Assembly (NCBI GenBank): GCA_007449985.2
Contig: VIIQ02000062.1
Coordinates: forward strand, 62,001 to 126,000
Direction: 5' to 3'
Length of the DNA: 64,000 bases
Origin: Desmodesmus armatus
Lineage: Eukaryota; Chlorophyta; Chlorophyceae; Sphaeropleales; Scenedesmaceae
Below the pieces are notes generated by a model. It saw only the letters and a program-made list of their open reading frames with translations, was not told the origin of the DNA and did not search any database. The stretch's first letter is position 1. Each line of letters opens with the position of its first letter. A program made the translations under genes and the position numbers. Below are positions 1-13,617 of the stretch, piece after piece.

Positions 1-25
1 TGGCATGTTGACTGTTTGAAAGTGT

Positions 26-3000
26 TCAGCACAGCGCGCCACTGCCAACAAGTACCTACAGGCTCAGACTGAAGGCCACATGTCACATTTGAGGAGCCAG
101 ACATCAAGGGACAGGCCATTTACCCCCCCCCCCTCCACACCCCCCCCCCAACACCCCACACACACACACCACCCTTTGCTTGCAAGCATTGCTAGCAGCA
201 TTGCGGCCACGCCAGCGGGTTTCTGAGGATGCACCCCCCTACAATGTTTGTGTCATAGGGGCCATGGAGTAGGGTTGTGGGGTTTTCAGAGCCCTCAGGG
301 TTGGTGCTGGCTGTTTGTGGCGGTTGCAGGCCGCAGCTTGCAATGCTTCAGATACGCCTCAAGTCACACCACTTGGCGACAAGCGACAGGCAGCGCTGCC
401 TGTACAGGGGACCAAACATGCCTTAAGCAATGGATTTGGTACCATAGGAGGCTCTGGCAGTGATTCCCACAGCATAAGCAGCCTGTTTTCAACCATAACT
501 CACATCGCCCCAAAAACTCAAAATCCCTTGTTTCGGGGCATCAAAACCCCCCTTGCGAGGCCATGACGCAATGCTCAGCACAGCGCGCCACTGCCAACAA
601 GTACCTACAGGCTCAAACTGAAGGCCACATGTCACATTTGAGGAGCCAGACATCAAGGGACAGGCCATTTACCCCCCCCCCCCTCCCCCCCCCCCCCCCC
701 CCCCAAACACCCCACACACACCACCTTTTGCTTGCATGCATTGCTAGCAGCATTGCGGCCACGCCAGCGGGTTTCTGAGGATGCACCCCCCTACAATGTT
801 TGTGTCATAGGGGCCATGGAGTAGGGTTGTGGGGTTTTCAGAGCCCTCAGGGTTGGTGCTGGCTGTTTGTGGCGGTTGCAGGCCGCAGCTTGCAATGCTT
901 CAGATACGCCTCAAGTCACACCACTTGGCGACAAGCGACAGGCAGCGCTGCCTGTACAGGGGACCAAACATGCCTTAAGCAATGGATTTGGTACCATAGG
1001 AGGCTCTGGCAGTGATTCCCACAGCATAAGCAGCCTGTTTTCAACCATAACTCACATCGCCCCAAAAACTCAAAATCCCTTGTTTCGGGGCATCAAAACC
1101 CCCCTTGCGAGGCCATGACGCAATGCTCAGCACAGCGCGCCACTGCCAACAAGTACCTACAGGCTCAAACTGAAGGCCACATGTCACATTTGAGGAGCCA
1201 GACATCAAGGGACAGGCCATTTACCCCCCCCCCCTCCACCTTCCCCCCCCCCCCCCCCCAACACCCCCCCCCCCCCACACACACACACCACCCTTTGCTT
1301 GCATGCATTGCTTGCAGCATTGCCGGCCACGCCAGCGGGTTTCTGAGGATGCACCCCCCTACAATGTTTGTGTCATAGGGGCCATGGAGTAGGGTTGTGG
1401 GGTTTTCAGAGCCCTCAGGGTTGGTGCTGGCTGTTTGTGGCGGTTGCAGGCCGCAGCTTGCAATGCTTCAGATACGCCTCAAGTCACACCACTTGGCGAC
1501 AAGCGACAGGCAGCGCTGCCTGTACAGGGGACCAAACATGCCTTAAGCAATGGATTTGGTACCATAGGAGGCTCTGGCAGTGATTCCCACAGCATAAGCA
1601 GCCTGTTTTCAACCATAACTCACATCGCCCCAAAAACTCAAAATCCCTTGTTTCGGGGCATCAAAACCCCCCTTGCGAGGCCATGACGCAATGCTCAGCA
1701 CAGCGCGCCACTGCCAACAAGTACCTACAGGCTCAAACTGAAGGCCACATGTCACATTTGAGGAGCCAGACATCAAGGGACAGGCCATTTACCCCCCCCC
1801 CCCCCTCCACCTTCCCCCCCCCCCCCCCCAACACCCCCCCCCCACACACACACACACCACCCTTTGCTTGCATGCATTGCTTGCAGCATTGCCGGCCACG
1901 CCAGCGGGTTTCTGAGGATGCACCCCCCTACAATGTTTGTGTCATAGGGGCCATGGAGTAGGGTTGTGGGGTTTTCAGAGCCCTCAGGGTTGGTGCTGGC
2001 TGTTTGTGGCGGTTGCAGGCCGCAGCTTGCAATGCTTCAGATACGCCTCAAGTCACACCACTTGGCGACAAGCGACAGGCAGCGCTGCCTGTACAGGGGA
2101 CCAAACATGCCTTAAGCAATGGATTTGGTACCATAGGAGGCTCTGGCAGTGATTCCCACAGCATAAGCAGCCTGTTTTCAACCATAACTCACATCGCCCC
2201 AAAAACTCAAAATCCCTTGTTTCGGGGCATCAAAACCCCCCTTGCGAGGCCATGACGCAATGCTCAGCACAGCGCGCCACTGCCAACAAGTACCTACAGG
2301 CTCAAACTGAAGGCCACATGTCACATTTGAGGAGCCAGACATCAAGGGACAGGCCATTTACCCCCCCCCCCCTCCACCTTCCCCCCCCCCCCCCCCCCCC
2401 AACACCCCCCCCCCCACACACACACACCACCCTTTGCTTGCATGCATTGCTTGCAGCATTGCCGGCCACGCCAGCGGGTTTCTGAGGATGCACCCCCCTA
2501 CAATGTTTGTGTCATAGGGGCCATGGAGTAGGGTTGTGGGGTTTTCAGAGCCCTCAGGGTTGGTGCTGGCTGTTTGTGGCGGTTGCAGGCCGCAGCTTGC
2601 AATGCTTCAGATACGCCTCAAGTCACACCACTTGGCGACAAGCGACAGGCAGCGCTGCCTGTACAGGGGACCAAACATGCCTTAAGCAATGGATTTGGTA
2701 CCATAGGAGGCTCTGGCAGTGATTCCCACAGCATAAGCAGCCTGTTTTCAACCATAACTCACATCGCCCCAAAAACTCAAAATCCCTTGTTTCGGGGCAT
2801 CAAAACCCCCCTTGCGAGGCCATGACGCAATGCTCAGCACAGCGCGCCACTGCCAACAAGTACCTACAGGCTCAAACTGAAGGCCACATGTCACATTTGA
2901 GGAGCCAGACATCAAGGGACAGGCCATTTACCCCCCCCCCCTCCACCTTCCCCCCCCCCCCCCCAAACACCCCACACACACCACCCTTTGCTTGCAAGCA

Positions 3001-3171
3001 TTGCTAGCAGCATTGCGGCCACGCCAGCGGGTTTCTGAGGATGCACCCCCCCTACAATGCTTGTGTCATAGGGGCCATGGAGTAGGGTTGTGGGGTTCTC
3101 AGAGCCCTCAGGGGCGGTGCTGGCTGTTTGTGGCGGTTGCAGGCCGCAGCTTGCAATGCTTCAGATACGCC
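26..3171. repeat. Tandem satellite, ~570-bp unit, about 5.5 copies
   Basis: Units recur at spacings of about 552, 568, 569 and 570 bp, judged from a landmark at 563, 1115, 1683, 2252 and 2822. Outside one region the copies are nearly identical. That region is a run of C-tracts followed by a short CA repeat, and it accounts for most of the length differences. The array has an edge on each side. It starts near 26, where the preceding sequence does not match, and ends near 3171 after a more diverged last copy. Short open frames of 71 and 83 codons repeat in each unit but have no protein-like features. The unit is not recognised. Confidence 0.95.
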
Positions 3172-3905
3172 TCGCCGCGGAGTGCAAGCTGTTCTACTGC
3201 TGGCCGCCTCCTTGCAAACACACAGCTTTTGTGTGTGATGCTGTAATCTATGGTATGTTCAGTGTCTTGCATTGACACCATGACAGAAAGGTGCTGATTG
3301 TACGTCACAGACAGTATGGTTGCAAGCTGCTGTGCATGCAATCTGCCGTCAGTGCTGCATGTGAAGCCGGCTGCTGCTGATGCTGGATACCTGCGTGAAC
3401 ACCTCATCGCATGGGGCCGTGAGCTGCTGATGTCTGCTCCTGCTATGGATATAACTGCTTCTCTTGTACTAGGTTCTCAAAGGTTTACACTCTATGATTT
3501 CTGCCCCCAAGGGATTTCTGCCCCCTCCTGAGCTGCTTGACTCCAACAGCATACACTCTCCCTACAAGAAGGGAATTTAGGCATGCCCTACCAGGCACGC
3601 ACCCCGGCGCATGACCCTCGCACGGTCAGAGACTCAACAGGCACATGACACAACTGTCATGCCCTTTTGACCACTGGACAAGTGGCCATTCTCATGTGGC
3701 ACACTCACCCACTGCTGCTCAAGCTACTCTCAGCACTAACAACAACTCCAACAGTCCATCCATTGGGCAGCTGCCGGAATCAGTCCTGACACTGCCAAGC
3801 AGTGGATCAACCAACACTTGAGATCGAGGCATCCCTGCACTTGGTGTCGTCAGCCCTCAACGTGAGGCCCCCTCACCAACTACAGCAAAGACCCTGCCAC
3901 GCCAC
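3172..3905. other. Gene-free flank between satellite and next gene
   Basis: No exon-like frame on either strand. The plus strand is C/A-rich from about 3540 onward, which suits the 3' UTR of the minus-strand gene that ends at 3906. Confidence 0.5.
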
Positions 3906-6232
3906 TCAACCGGCTGTTTCTGCGCCTGCTGCTGTTTCTGTCTCTGTCTCTGCGGCTGCGGCTGCTGCTGCTAGTGCTGCTGCTGCCTCGCTTATGCGCA
4001 GCAAGATACCACTTGGGATCTTGGTGTCGTTCTGCACCAACATCAGCTGCGCAGGTGGCATGCTGCCCAGCTGCTCTACAGTGACACGCGCTGCTGCCAA
4101 GCTCTGCTGGTACCTGGCACGGTCTGACTCCTCAAGGCCTTCCACACTCAGCAGCAGCTCCTTTAGCGCATCCCCGCTGCCTGCTGCCCCCTGCTGCGCT
4201 GCCTTGGCGTCACGTTCCATTGCAACCATGAACTGCTTGACAAGCCCATTGATCAGCTTGTGATCCCTGATCCTGTCGCCCAGCTTGCCATAGCCTGCAA
4301 GTTTGAACCAACACACACACACACATCAGTTGGTTGATTGAATACCTAGTGTTCAGGCCCGCCCAGAACCGTGTGATAGCAGCAGTGTCAGCAGTAACCG
4401 ACTGCGGGAGACTTTGCAGGGGCTCCAAGACTTGGTGTTGTAGGCGGTGCAGCACAACACAACCGAGCGCTGGTGATAGGGTCTCGCCTGTGTTTGGCCG
4501 CAGTGTGACAGCTGCCTGGTACTTTGATGCATACCGCCGTAACTAGCACTACATATCTCCCAGAGCTTGGAGCTATTGCAGCAGAGACTGCACACAAACA
4601 GAGGTGGTTGCCTGCATGCCTCACCCAGGACGACCAGCTTGTTCTTGGAGAGGCCCTGCCTGTACACCACGAGGCCGATGTGGGTTTGGCCGTTTGTGGC
4701 GTTGTACACCTGTTGTGCCTTCTCCCTCAGCACACCCAAGGACCTGTTGGGCTGCTTCCAGACGCCCCTGTCATTGGAAGCCGCCAGCATCGCCCGGAAC
4801 TTCTTCACATCAACGTCACACCCGTCGCACCTCCCCTGCACAAGCAAGCAGCAGCATGACCAGCATTTCAATGACTCTTCCTCAACCACTGTGCTGCAGC
4901 TGGTCATATGCGAGCATGCAGCAGCTGGGTGATGCACCAGCAGCACCCACAGGTGCACCAACAGCGCGACATGCAGCCTTCCTGCCCCCTGCTCCCCTGC
5001 CCCCACGCACATGCACGCACCCACCCACATGCGCGCGCGCTGCCAGACATGTACAGTACAAGTAAACACACAAAAGCCGGTGTGCAGGCCAGAGATGCAT
5101 CGGGCTTGGAACGCTGGCCCTAAAGGCCAGGGTGACATTCCACCCACCTGGTTGGGAGCCAGCTCTTTGCCGCAGCCTGCGGGGCATGGCGTCTTGTTCT
5201 GGCCAGCGCCCGTGCGACCTGGCGGTGCCTTGCAGAAGGGGCGCGCGCCGTTCTGCTGTAGAGCTTTCAGCGCGCGCTCTGCCTCCCCCTCCTGCACTTC
5301 CCCCGCTGCTACTGCTGCTGCTGCTGCTGCCGCCACTGTTGCGGCATTCTTTGCCTTCTTGGTCACCCTTGGTGGGAGTACATCCACTGACCGTACTGGC
5401 TCCTCCTCAGGCACATCATCATCTGCTGCTGCTGCTGCTGCTGCTGCGTTCTCATCACCTGCTGGGCCCCTACCACCCCACGCTGCTCTGCCCCTGCCGC
5501 CGCCCCTGCCGCCGCCCCTGCTGCTGCCTGCACGTCCTCCCCGACCCCTGCCCCCAGCAGGGACTTCAGCAGAGCCTCCACCGTAGGCCATGCCAGCATT
5601 GCTACCTGCTGCTTCCCACATGGCGGAATACATGCCGGCTGAGGGGCCCATTGCTGCGTAGCCTGTCCCAGCAGGGGCCGCTGCTGCAGCACCTGGCACC
5701 CCACCTGCAGCTGCTGCTGCTGCTGCTGCGCCAGGCACCCCACCTGCAGCTGCTGCGGCACCCTCCACGCCACCTGCTGCCCCTGCTGCCCCTGCTGCAC
5801 CAGCAGCTGCTGCCCCCTGCTGCTGCTGCTGCTGCTGCTGCTGATGCTTCAGGGTATTTAAGAGGCGAATCAGCGCTTTCTGTCTATCCCATAGTAACTG
5901 CTGCACATGAGGGTGGAGTTTGTCGCTGGACGCCGCAACCAGCAGTTGCCCGATCTGGGTCGGAGTTGCCCACCAGCTGACAAACAGTAGAGCCTCCTCA
6001 GCTTGCTGGGTGGTTAAACCCCATTTGGACTGCAGCTCCAGCACGACCTCATCCCCTCGCATGAAGCGCAGGTTCTTTGGGGTGCTGGGATCGTATCCAA
6101 CCGCCCAGTGCAAATGGTCATCTGCATGGGAGCCAGGGCACTTGTGTCAGCGAAGGCAGAAGGCTTAAGTGAGTGAAGGAAAGTATATGTGACATTTGTA
6201 CCTGATCCAGCATCAGGTGGCGGTGCAGCCAT
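3906..6232 (-). CDS. Hypothetical protein with RGG-rich and Cys-rich (zinc-ribbon-like) segments
   Basis: Not recognised. Proposed exons on the minus strand are 6202-6232, 5148-6121, 4625-4835, 4346-4511 and 3906-4294. The start is the ATG at 6232 and the first three junctions keep phase. The N-terminal ~100 residues look folded (motif GYDPSTPKNLRF, several Trp). A poly-Gln/poly-Ala tract follows, then Gly-Arg repeats typical of RGG boxes that bind RNA. Next come CPAGCGKEL and GRCDGCD, four or more cysteines spaced like a zinc ribbon and joined across an intron. The C-terminal exon is helical (motif GDRIRDHKLINGLVKQF) and ends in an Ala/Glu/Thr tail. The junction between 4346 and 4294 is out by one base, so that border is uncertain or a sequence error lies nearby. 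The expected length is near 590 residues. Confidence 0.65.
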
Positions 6233-6730
6233 TGCTGGGGGCTGTACTGATCTGATCTGAAGAACACTGTCGATACAACGGGCGGAAGCAACGAAGAGAC
6301 CGGCCTGAAACTCAATCAAAGCCGATGCAAGCTTGAACAGACCCGTTCGGCTGTTTACGTGCAGATTTGAGGGTGCTGAGGTTTCAACTGACGTTTCAAA
6401 CAAGCGAAGTCAAGGCTCGGTTGTTGAACGCCATCGTCCATCTTGGGGGGGCCAGCTTGAACGTACTCATGCAACTTGGTGGCACATACTCATTGCATAC
6501 ATACATGCAACCTCCTCGTTGCACACATACATACAACATACTACCCCTTGACCCTGCCCCACCCTTCTCCAAGTCGCCAGGCAATCCAGATGCGCCACTG
6601 ATAGCTTGTTTAAAGCCAGGAATCGTCGACAGTCGTATCAATTACATTGCAGGGTGATGCAGGCCCCGAGAACAGAACACTAGCACACAGCTTCGAGACC
6701 AACCGCAGCAACACTTATCGCAGGCCAAAG
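6233..6730. promoter_or_regulatory. Shared 5' region of two divergent genes
   Basis: These 498 bp separate the ATG of the minus-strand gene (6232) from the ATG of the CCCH gene (6731), so both promoters and 5' UTRs must lie here or overlap. A degenerate CATA-rich repeat occupies about 6490-6540. No TATA box is convincing. Confidence 0.5.
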
Positions 6731-9700
6731 ATGGATCAAGGAACTTCTCTGCACACGCCTGCTTGCCAGGACGTTGCGGTTGCAGCACGGGATGGAAAGC
6801 AGCACCACGATTTGGACGTGCACCAAGAGCAGGTGCGCCACGGCCCGTCAGAGGGCTTGCATATGATGATGTGAAGCTTTTCGGGGCTTTTCACCAAGCC
6901 CCCAAATTTCCCGCCCGATGAATTCGGTTGGCTCTTGCAGCGATGCTGTCGGCATTTTGGATCATGCATTGCTTGTAGTGTGTGTTTGCGGTTGTGATCA
7001 GGGGTCGTGAGCGCTACTCTGCGTTGTGCTGGGTGCAGTTGAGCACCTGACCGTGATTCAGCCTCGGTTGCGTTCCAGCGATGTGCACCTTGGCATCCAG
7101 TAATCGCAACACCTTGCTTTGATCATCGCGCAGCGCGCTGGTTCTTCGAGGCAGTGTTGAACCCACCTGACCAGTGGGGTGATGGGGTGGTTTGCTGTTT
7201 GCTGTTGTGCCTGCAGGACATCACCGCTGCACTGGACCAGGGCACCGTTGTTGCTGCTGCAAGCGCAGATCTATTCTCAGCAGACAGCACCCCTCACAGC
7301 CAGGCAGGGGGTGCTCTGACCAGCTCGGCGTTGGCAGGTACTTTGCAACTGCAATGGCCGCAACAGAAGCAGACGCCCCTCCCTGTGGGACACATGCGCT
7401 ACATGTGCCCAATAGCAGTGTCTACATCCATGTAGACTGCATTTCAACTGTCAGACCAGACAGTCATCTCCCATTCTGGTCTGTCGTGGATTACTGCACC
7501 CCTGTGCGCAGCTGCCCAAGTGCTAGCAAATTTCCATGAGCAAGGATACCATGCTGCCCTGTGCTGACTGCAGGGCTGACCAGCAGTGCAGCAGCGGCAT
7601 CACAGGATGCGCTGTCCGCCACACTCAACCAGGCATGCGGCCACGACAGCAGCAGTAGCAGCAGCAGCAGTGGGTCCTCACAGGTGCGTGCACAACTGTT
7701 GGCAAGTGCACGCGCGCAGCAGTGAGGGGGTGCGGCAGTGTGCAGCGTGCTTACACCAAACACAGCGTCACAATTCGCCATAATGCCCAATAGCAGTGCC
7801 CTATTTGCCTGCTGGCCGGGCGCGCATGGGGCAGTGATGCACATACTTCTGCCTGGCCCACTGTGTGCACAGATGCAGCATGTGGCGCACCCACCCACTT
7901 CATAACCCTCTGCAGCATGCTTGCAGCAGTCCTGCAGCAGCCGGCTGACAGCTTGCCTGCTCGCTTGCCTGCTTGTCCCTGCAGGATGGCGTCTCTGAGG
8001 ACTCTTCCTCACATGCTTGCCACAGCGATGGCCGCGACCCTCAGATCTGCTTCGACTTCACCAAGGGTCTGTGCACCCGCGGCGACAAGTGCAAGTACTC
8101 CCATGACATCGCCACCATTGTGCAGTTCAACAGCAAAGAGAAGGGCATCTGCTTTGACTACCTGCGCAACCAGTGCCACAGGGGTCTGCTGTGCCGCTTC
8201 AGCCATGACCTGTCCAACATTGCACAGCAGTGCCAGGTGCGCTGGGGGCCGGTCTATGTTGGGGACTTGCAGGGTTCTGAGGTGCTACGGTGCTGGTGGT
8301 TTAGTCACACGCACTATGCTAGTCCTTGAGTAGTCCGCAAGCGCCCACGCGCATGCACTCTTCATTTGCGGTGCCGAGTGTGACTGCTGCTGCATGAAAT
8401 TGAAGTTGTAAGGTTGACAGAATGTGTGCAGTATGTATTGACGGTATAGTCACGCGCTGCTGCCCTCGTGTCATGCAGAGCTTCAACAACAACAGCAGCA
8501 ACAGCGCCATGGCCACCAAGAACCGCAGCGGCTCCATCTGCTACGACTTTGTCAAGGGCGTGTGCACACGTGGGGCGGAGTGCCGCTACTCACACGACCT
8601 CACGCTCATTGCCCGCATGGCGCGCACCAGCACCGGGGGTGCCGGCGATGTGGACCAGGGCCCCGGCCAGCAGACAGATGTGTGCTTCGACTTCCTCAGG
8701 TGTGTTGGTGTGGCCTTGAGGGACGGTCTAGGTGTCGTACCGTACTAGCGCCATGTCAGATGAGCGCTGTACTGAGCATGTGTTCTGTCTCAAGAGTGTG
8801 TATGCTCACATCGGGCCTGACATAGGTTGTCTTGCATCCGTGCGCACACACGTCTGCGTGCGTGCGCTTTTGTTGTTTGCAGGCGCGCCCGAGTCCGCAT
8901 CTCGCTTAGGACCGCACCATGCCGGCCTTATGACGTGCAAATAATCAACATCACCTGCGATGTTGCTGGCCCTGCATGTTGGTTGCCACGCTGCTGCGGG
9001 GAACCTTCTCGACAGGCTTGAGGACTGCGCCATGGCAAAGCACATACCTCCAACTGCCACGTGCTGGCTGACTGTGTGTGACTGCTGTCTGCGCTCTTTG
9101 CAGGGGCCGTTGCAGCCGTGGTGACGCCTGCAAGTACTCCCACAACGCAGCCCTGCTGGGCGGCTTCCCTGGCTTTGCCCCTGGCCTGCTGCCCGGTGCC
9201 TTTGGCAGCCCCGGCATGCTGATGGACCCTTCCCTGGGCGCACCATGGGCCCTTGGAGGCATCAACCCACAGGCTGCTGCAGCGGCGGCCGCAGCCGCAG
9301 CAGCTGCCTACGCTGCTGCTGGCTCCCCAGGCAACCTGGTCAACAGGCTCGGCATGCTGGGGCTGGGCGGTGCTGACCCTGCTGCGGCAGCTGCTGCTGC
9401 TGCTGCCCTGGCTGGCCAGGGTGGGCCCCTTGGAGGCATGCCTCCCGCTACTGCAGGACTGGCAGGCATGGGTGCGGGGCGCCCACCCTTTGACCCCTCT
9501 GGGTGAGTTGCTGCAGGGTTACTAAACAGTTCAGGGATCAGTTGGGTTCGCCGTGCGTGCAGGGTGTTTGACTGTGGCACAACTGATGTTTGCATTTTGT
9601 GCAGCTTTGTGTTTTTGCCGGCGCCGAACTGATCGCTGTTAACTTCACTGCTGCCCCTGTGTTTTCTGCAGGCTGAACAACAAGATGCTGACTGACGCGC

Positions 9701-10890
9701 TGCACGGAGATGCCCTGGCCATGTTCATGGCCATGCAGCAGGCAAACCCGATGCTGGCCGGTGCTGGCGCAAACTTCAATGGGATGCGGCCCGGCTCTAT
9801 GATGCCCCCGCTGTCCCTGCACCCCAAGGCACCACACATGCCTACAGGCCGGCAGCCTGGCCAGCCCACCCCTGAGCAGCTGATGATGGCCAACGCTGAG
9901 ATTAGCAGGTGCGCCAGCTGCAGCTTGAAGAGTGTTTGAGCAACACACGCACTGAGCACCACATGCATTGAACACGTTCAGCATCACAAGGTTGGGGAGC
10001 ACCTTGCCCTGCTGAACGTGTTAAATGCATGCGCTGCTTGGTGCGTGTATTGCTCAGTGTCGAGGTGCTATCACATCTGGTGCCCCGCGTCGCCAAAAGT
10101 CCACCACATAACTCAGGCTAGGTTGTGACTTGCTTGCTCTGTTGGTACACTGCAATCGCTTTGATGTGGTGAAGACGACATGCCACAGCATGCTTCTCAG
10201 CACTTGGTCTGACCTGGTGTATTCAAATCTTCTGCCTGCAGGATGCTGGAGAAGCAGGCTGGCCTGAACCAAACCCAGACCACCAACCCCCTGCTGATGC
10301 AGCACCAGATGCTGACAGAGGCCCTCACCAGTGGCCTGCCGGCCCCCCACCTGGCTCACACCCCCAAGCACAACAGCCTGCCCACGAGCGCACCCCCTGC
10401 TGGCGGTGCCGACGTGAACGTTAGTGAGCTGCTGGCCGCTGCTGCTGCAGCCGCAGCCGCCGCTGCCAACAGCGCCCCCATGGCAGGAGGTGGCAGCGAG
10501 CTTGCAGCCCTGCAGGCAGGTGGGCTGCTGCCTCCAGCCTCGGCTGCTGGGATGAGGCCCGGAGCCCTGGGGCACATGATAAACCAGGCCGCCTCTGCAG
10601 GCTTCCCCCACATGCCTCCCCCTGGCGCCCTGTCCAGCATGCACCACCGCATGGGCGGCGGCATGCACGGCTTCCCACACAAGAACGGCATGCACGGGGG
10701 CATGGGCGGTGGCCATGGAGGCATCGGTGCAGGCCGTCACGCTGGCAACGCGCAGGCTGCTGCCGCCGCTGCGGCTATTGCTGCAGTGGCTGCACAGGGT
10801 GCTGGGCCCTATGGCCCTGACGGCCCTGCCACAGACAGCCAGGGCAACATTCTGCCCTTGAGCCGCCTGCAGGAGATCTGGAGCCGCTAA
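6731..10890 (+). CDS. CCCH zinc-finger RNA-binding protein with four tandem fingers
   Basis: Eight exons: 6731-6832, 7217-7337, 7574-7683, 7985-8236, 8479-8699, 9104-9502, 9672-9908 and 10242-10890. They sum to 2,091 nt, giving 696 residues, and all phases agree. The ATG at 6731 is the first in its frame and has a good context (AAGATGG). Four fingers of the form C-x7-C-x5-C-x3-H start near residues 133, 167, 216 and 264. The fourth is split by an intron and restored only by splicing. Each finger ends in a YSH or FSH motif, as in muscleblind-like and plant CCCH proteins that bind single-stranded RNA. The C-terminal 400 residues are Ala, Gly, Met and Pro rich with poly-Ala runs and look disordered. 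A role in mRNA processing or stability is inferred from the family. Targets cannot be read from sequence. Confidence 0.92.
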
Positions 10891-13515
10891 ACCCTTTGGC
10901 TGCTGGCTGCCAGTGCACTGAGTTGAGTATGGGTGCAAGTGTTTTGTTATCGCTGCACATCTATGAACAGTGTGGGCGTGATCGTTACGCGCAGCGGGGG
11001 TTGGGTCACGTGTGCAGCTGTTTGACTACTTTTGCGGTGTCTGTTCTGGTGCTCTGCAGCAGGGCAGACTTTTTGTGTGTCTGTGCAAAGGCCTGTGTAC
11101 TGTATACAGCACGGCGCAGGTATGTAAGAGGGTTTGGAAGACAGCGCCAGGATTGGCTGCACTTTTGCCTGGGGGAAGTTAACGCATGCAGGTTTCGTCA
11201 ACGGTGGTGCGCAGCTCTTGCAGGAGGAGGTTGTGCATTGCATTGCAGGCTGTGTGCAGCAGAAGCTTGGCTGGGGAAGTGACAGGCTGGGGGAAATGGT
11301 TGGTGTTGACTAGCGGCGTGTGACGGGTGTGCCTCAGCGTGACACTGCTTGGTGGTGCGTGGCGCAGCAGATGACAGTGGTGATGGACAGCAGATGACAG
11401 TGGCTGTCTGCCACAGAGACCCTCGGTTGAGGCAGTGTTGTGTTGAGGGTCCGTGTACGCATGCTTGGTGCTGTCTGGCAGGGCTTTCCGTGTTGAATTT
11501 CATTGCATTTGGCAAGGCCGCACACCATGTGTGCTCCCTGCTGGCAGCTTCGCATGGGGCCCCCAGGCGCGAGCACGATCGCCGCGCCTGCACTTCCTTT
11601 TGGCTACTCGCTTTGCTTGCCTGGAAAAAGACAGTATGTGTTCCCAAGGGCAGCCTGTCGCAGGACACCATCCAGAGTTGCGGCTTTTTCCGGTGGTTGC
11701 TGGCCGGCAGCAGGATGTGGTGATCGGCACCATGCGGCTAGATGGCACCGTGGTTCCTGTACCTATGTTCCGTGTGCAGCAGCTTGGCTGGCAGCACGCT
11801 GCAGCTCGTCCTGCGTGCAGCAGAGCCGAGAGACTTTGTTGGCTGAGTTGGCTTGTGGCCCTTTTTCACTTGAACAGGCACCAACGTGCCTCTGCTCTGT
11901 GTCGCGTGCGAGTTGTGCAGCTGCAGTCGCGGACGCTGTGTGTGTGGTTGTATGATACCCACACACAGATGGCCTCAACATGGCCAACTGCCCTTCTGGC
12001 CCTGCTGAGTGCTGTTTGTTTGTGTGTATGTGTATGTGTGTGTTTGCTTGTGTGGAAGGGGTGTGCTTTCGGTGGGGCAAGCAGTCTTAGCGGCTTGTCT
12101 GTACGTACCGCGCTTGTAAAGTATAGTGGTACTCCAGGCAGCAACATTTGGGTGGGTGGCAGGGTGTGTTGTGTGCATCAGAAGCAGCCCGTGCTTCCTT
12201 TGTTGTTTGCTTGTAGAGCGGTGTTTGCATGCGTGGAGTGTCTGCCGTTGTAGAATGCTGTTGCCCAACCTCATGCGCTCGGTTGCAAGCGAGCCTCTCC
12301 CACACTGTGTTGTATGCCTTTGTGACGACGCAGCCATGCCTGAGGGCTGTTCGTGTTTGTTGACGTATAAGCTTGCAGTGGTACCCCATGACCCTTTGGC
12401 ATCCTGCCTCGCCTTTCACCCCCTGCTGAGGACCTCAGCGCCTGTGTGGGCCTTTCATCCATGGGCCTCCTGCAGCAGCAGCTTTCTGCGGCAGCAACCA
12501 TGTTGCATGGTCCTGCAGGGCACACTTACTGGCTCGTTGATGCGGTGTATTCTACTGCGCAGGGACGGGTGGTGATGTGGCTTCCCTTGAGGTTGGTGCT
12601 TCGCAGCACCCTGTGCAGCTAAGAACGGCTGCACGGCATCACCACCCGTGCACTTCACGTGTTGTTTCAGGTGGTGGGCTAGTGAGGTGGCAGTGGTGTG
12701 CTGCTACGTGTTGACTGTGGCTCGTTGGTTGGGTGCAGCTTGCAGGGACTTGAGCAAGAGTTGTGACTGCTGTGTGTGTGACAGCAGCTGCAGGTGGTTG
12801 TTTTGGTGATCTACCCTAGTTGGAAGTCGACAGATACTGCTACTACACCTGGCGTACCGTCCCTCCGGTCAAGCTCCAGTGGCCACCGCAGCAGTCGTGT
12901 ATGTTGTATTGCTTGAGTAGTGTGTTTGATCGCCGGGTGTTGTGGAGGTTTCATATGGGGTGGAGGCAGATTTGCACTGCACATCATCAGTTACCCTTTG
13001 CCGGGGTGCTTCATGTGCACTCTGGGCATCAGGGTGTTTTGAGTTCACAAAATGTGCCTCATGCAGGCATACCCTGGACCCAGCAGATCGTGGGTACAGC
13101 AATGCATAGCTTCCTCTGCAGGTGTGATAACCAGGCCCGCATGTGCTTGCGGGGTGAAGGCTTGTGCAGGCGGTTGCATGGGGATCCGGCAGCTGCAGAT
13201 GCTGTTGGGGCAGTTGTGAAATCACTTGTCAGCAGCTTTGTGGCATTGCTTGTGAAGTTGTGTGACTGCGCAGGGCTGTTGAAGCTTTTGTGAGAGCGAT
13301 GCTTGGAATGCATCAGGCCTTGCCTGCAAGGAGCAGGTTGCGACGGTAGGGAGGTCGTGCCCTTCGACACTGGCTGTTGTCAAACACTTCTGCGGTACAG
13401 CCCAGGTTGTGAGGGCTGCACCCCATGTTGCTGACTCAATGCATGCAGTGTTCACACAGCGTATAGCAGGGCGGCCTCACAGCAACCCATTTTGCTCAGC
13501 ATCGGTTGCGTGCCC

Positions 13516-13617
13516 TCAGTCACTGGCGGCTACATAGCGCGCCTGCAAGCTGTGACTGGCGGCTACATAGCGCGCCTGCAAGCTGTGACTGGCGGCTACA
13601 TAGCGCGCCTGCCAGCT
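13516..13617 (+). repeat. 33-bp minisatellite, three copies
   Basis: Three head-to-tail copies of a 33-bp unit containing GGCGGCTACATAGCGCGCCT. The last copy has one change near its end. It lies inside the G/T-skewed stretch. Confidence 0.9.

Noticed and set aside
248..2825. Recurrent 71- and 83-codon frames in the satellite
   Set aside because: They repeat because the DNA repeats. The two frames overlap each other and neither has protein-like features.
5132..5980. 282-codon plus-strand frame rich in Leu and Pro
   Set aside because: It is the antisense of the poly-Gln/poly-Ala/RGG exon of the minus-strand gene. CTG/GCT repeats give long open frames on both strands.
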